Below, in pieces: positions 54,768 through 64,000 of a stretch of 64,000 nt of DNA (the stretch's first letter is position 1; each line of letters begins with the position of its first letter). This DNA is from Protopterus annectens. Lineage: Eukaryota; Chordata; Ceratodontiformes; Protopteridae. A program made the translations under genes and the position numbers. The notes beneath the pieces are model-generated. The model was not told the DNA's origin, did not search any database, and was given only the letters and a program-made list of their open reading frames with translations. The stretch is from positions 1,134,398,052 to 1,134,462,051 of the forward strand of contig NC_056726.1 of assembly GCF_019279795.1 (NCBI RefSeq), written 5' to 3'.

Positions 54768-55340
54768 TGGTTATGGTGTAGTGGTTAAGTGTCGTGAGGT
54801 CAGTGTAAAGGGTCCTGGATTCAAGACCTGCAAGGGCTGTTCATTTTTATCACAGGCCTAAAGCAGATTCCCTATGCTGACCATCTAAAAAAATTCCAGC
54901 TATACTCTGTGGCATAATGTCTACTCAGAGGCGATCTCTGCTTAACATACAAGGCCATGTCAAACCCTGAGCTGTTGGACATCCTCCACTTAAAGAAATC
55001 CCAATTCCTCAGAGCTACACACTCCAGGGATCCAAACTTTGTCATCACAATGAACAAAACATGCTGGAGGGATAGGTTCCTGATCCAGAGACTCCCCATA
55101 CTCTAGAATAGACTGCCCATACATATCAAGCAGAGCACCTCCTTGGTCCTCCTCAAAAGGAAACTTGACGATTGGATGGGAGATAGGAAATTCACCGCAG
55201 GGATCACATCAGTCGCCCTGCTAGACAGGGGTCCAGGTAAGTAAATATTGTGGGAAGAAATATCCAAGGAATTGTTATGGCTAGGCTTGTATAGGCACTA
55301 GGGCTGATAGCCTAGTACCAGCCTTTGAACCTATGGTGCT
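54768..55340 (+). mobile_element. tRNA-headed LINE-A fragment
   Basis: The head GGTTATGGTGTAGTGGTTAAG (A-box-like) and GGTCCTGGATTCAAGACCTGC (B box) is followed by AGGGCTGTTCATTTTTAT, then LINE-A from CACAGGCCTAAAGCAG (ITGLKQ...) through the RT C-terminus (LEMLHLKKSQ equivalents, WRDRFLI.RL, FTAGITSVALLDRG) to the tail ending CTAGTACCAGCCTTTGAACC at 55332. The head's 3' extension matches that at 10.86 kb, so the same tRNA-like sequence sits on two different LINE-A truncation points. The coding part contains stops and frameshifts. Confidence 0.65.
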
Positions 55341-55841
55341 GTATTTAAATTATGAGATGTCAGAGGGTGTGCCTAATGATGACAGGATAGGTGGGAGATA
55401 TTTTTAGGGAAGATGTTCATTTATAAGCTGCTAGTTTTTGACTAGTAGTTAGACTGAGTGATGCTTACTGTTAGTGAGACCTTTATTCAGACAGACATTG
55501 ATATTTAGAGATAGTTTAATATTTTGTAAAAATGCTGCTGTAGAGGTTAATAGATACATTTTCATAATGTTGCTATACAGATTTTTTTTGCATACCAAAA
55601 TAATAGAAAATTGGAGAACTACACATACATTTGAATATATAGTATTAATGAGATAATGTTGAGGAAAAAGACAAAATAATACTTGTCCCAAAACAATCCT
55701 TTGTGGAATGTCAGAGAGCAGAATGGTAGGTTGGAAAAGTGTATAAGAAAAGGCTAAGCAAGAAACTGAGGCACATTCAACATGCACAAAACATGACAGA
55801 AGAGGACTCAGTGTGCACACAGACGCACATATATATGTTGT
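55341..55841. other. No feature recognised
   Basis: AT-rich. A 179-residue minus-strand frame overlapping 55449-55988 runs into the SINE and shows no domain. Confidence 0.35.
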
Positions 55842-56499
<658 letters not shown>

Positions 56500-58110
56500 G
56501 ACTTCAGTCACTGACTATGCTGCACTTGGCTGCTGTACTATATTTGTCTGCCATATGTTTTCAGTATTCCTTACCACAGATGCAGGAGCACAAATAGAAA
56601 GGATATCATATAAACCCAATTTCCATGTGGTCTTCCTCTAGTTGCCACAGCTTACATTAAATATGTGCATCACCTCTAGTCCATCTATAATAACATCTTC
56701 CATGTCTTTGCTTCTGTTTCTTCAGTCTCACCTGGACCAGCTGACTTCCAAGACTGAACATTCTGTCTTCAATTTCTCCACGTCATTTGGGTTTGTAATA
56801 CCATGATGTGAATGGACCCCATTCCTAAGTGAAAGTATGATTAAAGTTCATGAAATGAGTATTGTTTTTATCTCGGATGTTAGGCAAAAGTACACTTTGC
56901 AGCACTCACAATGTGCCGAGACCTGGGTCCTCCTGCAGTTCATATTACATGTGCTGGTAGCATATCTAAATAAGACTACATTGTTTTTTATGAGACCCGT
57001 TGCTCCTCCTACTACTATCCTTCCACATTGCCCTGTTTTATGAGTTTGTATCTCTCTGTATGTAAGACACTGTAATCACTGGGTGGAGCAGTTTCAGTGA
57101 TCAATGCTATTTTTGTCTTCTTTTCATGGATCACTAAATCTGATTTTCTAGCATCTATTTTTTGAACTGTTGGTAATGGGGGATCCCATGTGATACAAAC
57201 TTCATAATTGTTTATAATGCTTTGTGGCTCATGTTTCCAATGCTTCTCAAATACTACAATATTTTAATGTTTGTATAATTCCCAGTGTAACAGTCTTGCC
57301 ACATTATTATACCTTTCAATATACAGGCCCTCTGCCATTAGTGTATTATACCCAGCAGCAAGATGGGTGGCTGTTTCCAATTCTGTTTTACAAAACCTGC
57401 ATTTGTTTGTTTTTCCAACATGTTCAATGAATTTTGTAAACCAATGGGTACATAGTCCACTGTCCTGGGGTTCTAATATTAATCTTTTTTCTTTTGGTTT
57501 AAAGTCACCTCTCCTTAACCATTCCTGATAGAGATTCGGATCAACATGAGGTTGTTCTAGGGGTTCTGTGCACTTGTAACTATATTTATGTCTTTTTCCA
57601 CATTTCTTTGTTTTTTTTTTTTGAGATAGTCAACTGCTGCCTGATTTTTATCTACCCATTCGTGCTTGACACTCATATACTTCTGCTAAACTAAACAGGG
57701 AAGTCATCTTAGACTTGATCACCTCATGTTTTAAAACATTCACTATGTTTGGATCTTGTGGGGTCAGCAAATATGTATTCATTCCAATGACTGCAGATCT
57801 ATACATGTAATCAATTTCGAGGAGGCCCATGCATCCTTCAGAATGGGGAATATATAATCTTGGTATACACTGATTTTTATAAATCATTTGATAGGCTTGA
57901 AGCATTTTTCTTGTTTTCCTGTCCAACTGATCCAGTACCTTTTGTGACCAGTCAATCACCCCAAAACTGTAAGTTGGAACAGGAAGAGCAAATTGGTTTA
58001 TAGCTTGAACTTTGTTCCTAGATGTTAGGGCTGTTTTCAGTATAGTTTTAGTCTTCTAAAATGTTCCTTAAATTCTGCTGTTTGGCATTGTTAATGTAAA
58101 GACAGTTAGT
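56500..58110 (-). pseudogene. R2/R4-type LINE: RT C-terminus and restriction-like endonuclease
   Basis: Minus strand from 58050: TALTSRNKVQAINQFALPVPTYSFGVIDWS, then LDRKTRKMLQAYQMI...CIPRLYIPHSEGCMGLLEID (57935-57790), which is typical of the R2/R4/Dong lineage. Downstream, across frames, are a cysteine/histidine motif KCRFCKTELETATHLAAG (about 57400-57350) followed by RYNNVARLLHWEL, and the nuclease core PLPTVQKIDARKSDLVIHEKKTKIALITETAPPSDYSV (57180-57065; the usual PD is SD). Such elements use a restriction-like nuclease C-terminal to the RT. A remnant EKLKTECSVLEVSW lies near 56780. Several frame breaks; the RT catalytic core is missing. Confidence 0.78.
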
Positions 58111-60527
58111 TTTGATATCAGTTATCCACTTGTCAAGATTTGGCATGATAGCTCCTTTACAAGAGGGTGACAAAATTGAAGACAGTTATTATGCAGACTA
58201 CCCTTGATGCCTTAGTTGAGATCAAGATTAGAGATGTTTAAAAGACATGACCCTGGTAATCATAGTGTTCACACACCCCTGCGCCCCCCCCCCCAAAAAA
58301 AAAAATATTAGCAGATGATTAAATCCGTTCCTACATAAGCTGTACTTTATTAAAAGGTCACAGCATATAATTCCAGTCACTATCCAACATTCCACATTTG
58401 GACATGTCTTAATATCATTAATATCTCAGTAATATGTAAAAGCACCTTATCCAGGTCAGAAGAAGTTAGTGTCCCATTATACTCAGCTGTAATCTGGCCA
58501 TTTGCAGAGTATGACGTCCCTTCTGTTTGTCTGTTTGTAGTTATCCAGACACATCAAACAGCCCAGAGGTTCTGAAAAAAAAAGTGGTCTCAGCTCTTTC
58601 TGTCTTCCATGGCACAGATTGATAAAGCCCTTATTATAATCCAGTTGACCCCAGTGGAAGCTCTTGCTGGTGCAGCCTATGGAGCCAGAGGGATGTGCAT
58701 TAGACTCTAGGGAGTCACACTGGAAAGCTTGTGTGCTCCTGCCTCAGAGCGATTGGCAGTTTAAGCATTCCTTAGACCTGCCATGAGGAGGTTAAAAGCT
58801 TAGGCAAATTAAAGAGCGGAACCCTCTATGTCTGCACAAATGATGTTCATGGCCATCTCTCACCTCCAGATACTTGCACTCTTGCAGAAACAAATGGGCT
58901 AATTGGTAATTTGGCTGATGGCTGGCAAATATGAGGGGACATAAAAAACATAGTGGTGTAAAGACCCTCTTCTACTAAGACAAAGTCCTGTCCCTAATCT
59001 CATTCTCTTTTTAGGACATGTCTGTCTTGCATTCAATGCCATTAAAGACTATTAAAACCTCAGAGGTTTGTGTAGATGGAGTCATTTTAGTAATTATGTC
59101 TTCAACTTTCCTCACAAACCTCAACGATATGTGCAGAGGGTCACCATAGCTTGTGTAGGATCAGCATACTGTCTAGGAGTATCAAGCTGGAATGATTATT
59201 ACAAACATTTATTTTTTTCCTCTTTCCTCACAAACAAACATCAGATATATATACAAGTGACTATCTTATGAAGGAGGTAAGGAGGTTTGCTGTTTATATG
59301 TGTTTGACCGAAACAGGTTGAAATATGTTGTATTCTATTTGTTTGTTTGTTCAACATCTTTCTAGTTTGACATCAGACAGGTACACTGATGATGGCTGTC
59401 CTTTGGTCTTTAGAGGGTAGGGGTAAGGAGAAATGCTTCATATGTGTATGACAGCAGCAACTTGAAATATATGACTGCAGTCATTTGTGCCTTCACTTTC
59501 ATCCTAATCTAACACTGCAGTGGTGATTATCTTTTATATTGTTTTTTTTTTGGGGGGATGGTAGATAAGTAGGTAATATTTCCAGGTATGATTTATGTAT
59601 CCGCACAACCATTTTTCTTCTCAGTTTACTCTGAACTGTAATTTTGTCAGCTTTGACCATTAAACCATGAATACATTTCTTCCTTGAAATAATAATAAAA
59701 AAATGAATTTCTCTCCTTACTCACAATTTTTTGTTCAGGCCATCATTGGCTCAAAAGATAAAATTCTAAAATGCTTCTCAGAGCATTTAGAATCCCCATG
59801 GTATCTGAGGGCCTACTGGCCCCCAACCTCTAGGTAATGTCAGTTATTTCTTCCACAGTTATTACTGTGTTATCCTGTCGACTTAGGGCATGTTGAAATG
59901 AAGCAGTTAAAAGTAAAGTGGGAGAGTAACACTCATTTCTATCCGTAATCATGGTTATTTTCAGGCCATCATTGGATGAAAAGGTTGTCTAAGAAAACTC
60001 TGAAATGCACCCCAGAGCATCTAGAAGTTACACAGCTTCCAGCTTACTATGTTTCTCCACAGTTATCAGCGTGTACTCTAGCTTAATTGGGATGTGCTGA
60101 ATAAATGAATGAATGAATGAATGCTTGAGAAAATTAATGTGTAAGACAAACAGTGAGAAAAGGAAGAAAAAAGTCATCTGGATGGTGTGGGAAGGCCATG
60201 ATTGAGGGACCAGGGTGCAGCAGGTTATGTGTGTATGGCGGGAGCAGCAGGTAGCAGGGTAGAGCATTGTGGAGCTCTTCATCTAGGGCACCATTTCACC
60301 TAACACCATTTGCCATTTACTAAGCCAATTAGAAGATACTTCAGAAATAATATTAGACCAGTTACTAAGTCTATCTAATTTGGGTTCCATAATAATTATT
60401 GTTATAGAGACCAGACAATCTAAACTGAAACCTTAGTTTTGACTCTGTGTTACTGAGACAGTTTCAGAAATTTGTGGACTATGTGCCCTTTGCTGCAGAA
60501 TTCAAATTCCTATGAGGTCAATGAGGT
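58111..60527. other. No gene recognised
   Basis: Short frames have no recognisable domains. Around 59730-59830 and 59960-60050 two segments share CAGGCCATCATTGG and (C/A)AGAGCAT(T/C)TAGAA, a diverged internal duplication about 230 bp apart. A GAATGAATGAATGAATG run lies at 60106-60122. Confidence 0.4.
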
Positions 60528-60715
60528 TGTTGTGTCTTTAGCTTTTCCCAGTTAGGGGTCGCCATAGCGGAACTCCGGTCCGCTAATGATTGGTAGTTGA
60601 TTTTTACGTGCCGAGTTACCAGCCCTGACGCACAACCTTCAATGAAGGTATGCCCATTCATGCATGTCTCCACACAGAAGACGCTCTAGCTGAGAATCGA
60701 ACTGGACAGCGTCGA
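60528..60715 (-). mobile_element. RTE-tailed tRNA SINE, 5'-truncated copy
   Basis: Plus strand TTGTTGTGTCTTTAGCTTTTCC and GGGGTCGCCATAGCGGAACTCC to GCTGAGAATCGAACTGGACAGCGTC; it ends inside the tRNA-like head. Close to 55842-56066. Confidence 0.72.
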
Positions 60716-60889
60716 GGTGTAAAATGAAAAACAATGCAAATACTGATCATGTGATGTCTTAAAAGTCTTTTTTTTTCAGTACTCAGCCAGATAGGGTTAT
60801 GTGCGATTTATAGAGATAAATCTATTTTAGTATGACAAAATCATACAAGGTCAAGCAGACTCCAACGAATTTTTCCTCAGGTGGATAGC

Positions 60890-61300
60890 AAATGTTGAAG
60901 GTGTGATGGTCAAGAGAGAGGTAGCTGGGAACGTTTTTTGGAGGTGTGATGAGCTGGTAGACTTTTGGGACTCCCTGAGGACCACCCTGTCAGAGATGCT
61001 GGGTGATCATATTAGACTGACTGAGGAGATGATTTTTTTGAGTTATGCTACATAATCGTAATTGCCTAGACATAGTAAAGTCTAGCTGAATCTAGTTATG
61101 GTGGCTGCCAAAAAAGCAATTATTAGAAAATGGAAATCAAACTCTAGACCAACTTTACTAGAAGTGGTGAATATAGTAACAGAGATAAAATGACTGGAAA
61201 TAGGATCTTTAGAAAAGAGAAGGAGCTAACTGCAAAGGAAAAATGGGAATTGTGGGAACAGTATATGCAGAGCAGGAACGAGGTTTAAGAGGCAGGATTT
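60890..61300 (+). pseudogene. L1/Tx1-type ORF2 C-terminal fragment
   Basis: Reads NVFWRCDELVDFWDSLRTTL (the 'H.FW.C.....FW' block), then LTEEMIFLSY and, after stops, VMVAAKKAIIRKWKSNSRPTLLEVV ('A.K.AI...W......T...W'). This is the C-terminal signature of L1/Tx1 LINEs. Everything upstream is missing. Confidence 0.72.
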
Positions 61301-61499
61301 GAATGCGCTATGTAATGCTTAACTGACAATGACTGGAAAGTTCATAAGTGATTTATAATGATTACAACTACAGTTGTTACAATGGTGTCTGTGATGTAAA
61401 CTATTTGCAACTAAAGTGAAACCATTTGCTACATTTTTCATTTATATAAATAGAAGACTTTATCTCTCTCTCTCTCCATATATATATATATATATATAG

Positions 61500-62485
61500 A
61501 ACAGGTGCCAAGTTTAAAAAATTACTGGAGACTAAAATAGATGATGGATGATGCTAGTAATGGTGCTAGATCCTGTGGAGCTTGCAATCAATGTGGATAT
61601 ATTAATAAACAAAGTAATATTACCCTGAAGAATAGATTATGAAGCAAGGTAGTATTCAGGAAAGGTAACTGTGCATTGAGTAAGTTTGTTTATTTGACCC
61701 TATGTGAGGTATATGGAAGTTTCTATGTGGGAAAAACTGAGCGTCCACTTAGAACTAGAATTTATGAACATTTAAATGATATGAAAAATAAAAAATAGAA
61801 TAATGCTTTATACAAACACTCCTAGCATTGTAGAGGTTTCATTAAGTTTAATTTTGGTATATTGGAGGGAGTTAAGCTTGACCTCAGGTGTAGTGACTGG
61901 AAAAATATACTTAGAAAAAAAGAGACATAATGGCAATTTAGTTTAGTGTAATGCTTCCCCTGGGGTTAAATGATGCCATCTCGATTACGCCTATGCTTTA
62001 TGAACGAGCTAACATACTGTAGATATTATGGGATTCTAAACAGCTGTATAAAAAGGTTTTGTGAAGAATGTGTTGTAAAATTCTCTAATGTTTCGCTTTG
62101 GCACCTAGGTTAAACAACATATTTTAATATATAACATATATTTAATATTTATTATTTTTTAGCATATTTTAGATTAGAAGAATTTTCCATTACACCTTTT
62201 TATATCATTAGTGAAGAGATTCAAGTATGTGGATTAGCTAGTGAGGTATTTGCTTGTCGAAGTTGCAATGCAACAGTTGTTTTTACTGAAACTGGTTAAT
62301 AATTGTGTTAAATTCACTTGGTTATGATTGGTTGATGATTAACCTAGCATGGTGTAAGGTGGGATATTTAAATAGTGGCACTGTGTAGTGCAATTGTATT
62401 TTGATGAAGTCCCTGTTTTGAGGGACGAAAGCGCTCAATATGTTATGTTTTTTACAATAAAGGCGGGATTTCTTTAAGTTCTTGT
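61500..62485 (+). mobile_element. PLE-6: decayed 3' end of a Penelope-like element
   Basis: It begins at the end of a TA run (61478-61499). Coding remains: RSCGACNQC (zinc cluster, about 61570), a stop, VYLTLCE and GSFYVGKTERPLRTRIYEHLNDM (61695-61785), stops, NALYKHS, and GLNDAISITP (about 61965). The 3' region contains ATTGG (62327), TATTTAAA (62365), the hammerhead and AATAAA (62456). Its protein is most like PLE-1 (KTERHLRSRIYEHMRDI). It is bounded downstream by another TA run. Confidence 0.85.
62395..62442 (+). ncRNA. Hammerhead ribozyme motif (PLE-6), core-mutated
   Basis: Stem I TGTATT/AATATG (62395-62400, 62437-62442), core TTGATGA (first base C changed to T), extra A, perfect 5-bp stem II GTCCC/GGGAC around TGTTTTGA, GAAA 62427-62430, AGCGCT and C62436 at the cleavage position. 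The C-to-T change hits a conserved catalytic-core base, so it is probably inactive although the fold is preserved. Confidence 0.7.
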
Positions 62486-62491
62486 TTATAT

Positions 62492-62493
<2 letters not shown>

Positions 62494-62553
<60 letters not shown>

Positions 62554-62573
62554 CTTCATCTGGGGTGGATATA

Positions 62574-62659
<86 letters not shown>
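62494..62659. repeat. (TA)n and (TG)n microsatellites
   Basis: TA run 62494-62544 and TG run 62573-62659, separated by TTATATATCTTCATCTGGGG. Confidence 0.97.
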
Positions 62660-62661
<2 letters not shown>

Positions 62662-63721
62662 TGTATAAAACAATGTTTTCTACTAGGTCATTGATGCACA
62701 TTTACTTTGCTGGAATATTTGCAACACAGATGATTAAATACATGTTATTCTGGGAGGTGTGTGCTATAACATCAGTGGTACAACTAGGAACTTCCTTATG
62801 TCTTTCCTGAGTACCTTCCTCATATTAGCCATCCTTGCTAGACTTGATTATATGCTCTTATTAGACAGTTTTAGGAAACTAATGAGAGTGTAAAACATCT
62901 CTTTTGAGATATTTCTTTGTATAACTTTGACGAACATTGGTCAGAGCCACCTCCCTGTTCTTGGAGCTGACTTTACAAGCAACGAACCTTAAGCTTAAGG
63001 TTTGCCATTACCTTCTACTTCCTGAATTTGGGGTGAGTCTTGTTCAGATGTTGACGTTCTGGTTCATCTGTTGCTGTTTCCTCAGCTTCTGCCTCCTATT
63101 TGTACAAGAGCAACATCATTTCTTTATGTTGGCTCATGCAGTCATGTGACAGTGACTGAAGCACATAACACAGATGGCAGCTTAAAGAAACAAAATAAAC
63201 ATTATGATGCTATTACCTCCTAAATTAAAGATCTGCCTGTAGTCTAATGAGCTGCAAAATACAGAAAAGACCTGTAACTGTGCTGAATTTCTAAACACCA
63301 AAGCTGTGGTCCACAGATCTTAAAGTAAACTGCACCAGTTTTCCAATTTCCAGTATGATACAAAGTTGTATAAGTGGAATTCATCTGTGATGTGATAAGT
63401 CAGTACGTTTAGAAAGTGTACACCTAAGCATTTGCCCATCTGCCGTTTAATGAAGTTAAAATGCTGTCTTCAGAAAAAAATGAGCACAGGGGTGTTCATT
63501 TTTTAAAGCCTATTTCATCCAGATGGTGAATTATGTTGCCTGTTCTATAAGATTTAAGTCAAATATTCCAAATGTAATTGCTCACTTATAGTGAATATAG
63601 TATTCCTATAGTATATCTGACAATATTCATAATAAAAACAAATAAAACAATATGAGATGATGATAACAAGCATTTTCACACTAAATAGACGATCAGGAGT
63701 GTTGCTATGATCAGCATGGTT
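62660..63721. other. No feature recognised
   Basis: AT-rich DNA; a 70-residue plus-strand frame (62937-63149) has no recognised motif. Confidence 0.35.
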
Positions 63722-64000
63722 TTCATAGGTTCATAAGTTCAGTGGTAGGTACTAGGCTATCAGCCCTAGAGCCTATACAAGCCTAGCCAAAAAGGTACTC
63801 TGGCTTTCGCCACCCAAGAAAATTATTTTCCTGTGCCCCTGTCAAGCAGATCCACAGAGGTAATCTTCCTATTTCCCATCCAATCATCAAGATTTTTCTT
63901 GCAGAGTGCTAATGAGGAGCTTTGTTTGATATAGATAGGTAGTTTGTTCCAGAGTATGGGAAGTCTCTGGGACAGGAATCTATCCCTCCATCATGTTCTG
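63722..64000 (-). pseudogene. LINE-A copy 3, 3' end, running off the window
   Basis: It begins with the octamer complement CATAGGTTCATAAG and the tail complement GGTACTAGGCTATCAGCCC. It continues into the coding end (the complement of DRFLSQRLPILWNKLPIYIKQ and LCKKNLDDWMG equivalents). It extends past base 64000. Confidence 0.82.

Noticed and set aside
59730-60050. Coding similarity to an L1-type protein in the duplicated CAGGCCATCATTGG segments
   Set aside because: No consistent reading frame or ordered motifs; only a diverged duplication can be supported.

Overview
The window is vertebrate-type, AT-rich, non-genic DNA built almost entirely from transposable elements and tandem repeats. I found no convincing host gene, rRNA gene or functional tRNA gene. 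The mixture (Penelope-like elements with GIY-YIG nucleases, CR1/L2-type, RTE-type, L1/Tx1-type and R2/R4-type LINEs, a DIRS relic, tRNA-derived SINEs, foldback MITEs, long microsatellites) fits a large repeat-rich genome such as an amphibian, lungfish or non-teleost fish. The species cannot be fixed from the sequence.

Layout: 1-2480, 3' part of a Penelope-like element (PLE-1). 3.1-4.6 kb, DIRS tyrosine-recombinase relic. 6.5-7.7 kb, 25 perfect-length 47-bp satellite units. 8.3-10.9 kb, RTE-type and CR1-like (LINE-A) reverse-transcriptase relics. 12-14 kb, a SINE cluster. 14.7-16 kb, another LINE. 17-22.4 kb, foldback and hairpin-chain elements, a LINE-A scrap and PLE-2. 23.4-24.7 kb, degenerate tandem repeats. 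26.5-35.8 kb, a CR1/L2-like LINE (LINE-B) on the minus strand with two nested insertions: PLE-3, next to its YADD motif, and a LINE-A copy in its 5' region. 37-41.5 kb, more LINE pieces and PLE-4. 42.4-43.3 kb, a 39-bp minisatellite. 46.0-51.6 kb, a complete, apparently young two-ORF PLE (PLE-5) between two pseudo-LTRs, itself flanked by a 268-bp direct duplication. 52-64 kb, LINE/SINE fragments, an R2/R4-type LINE, an L1/Tx1 scrap, PLE-6 and a final LINE-A 3' end.

The most coherent biology is the PLE set. Six PLE loci contribute seven recognisable hammerhead-ribozyme motifs, counting both PLE-5 pseudo-LTRs and an extra one upstream of PLE-2. Each lies 35-41 nt downstream of a TATA-like box, and six of the seven are followed 45-66 nt later by AATAAA. 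They share an additional A after the core CUGANGA, stem I pairs by different bases in different copies, and stem III is reduced to a self-complementary hexamer (AGCGCU or a derivative). PLE-5 has intact ORF1 (353 aa) and ORF2 (765 aa, RT plus GIY-YIG) overlapping by 10 nt. Its two pseudo-LTRs and the two flanking 268-bp copies differ by about the same small amount, so both duplications look equally recent.

Family assignments come from motif reading alone and were not checked against databases. Boundaries of old fragments are approximate.
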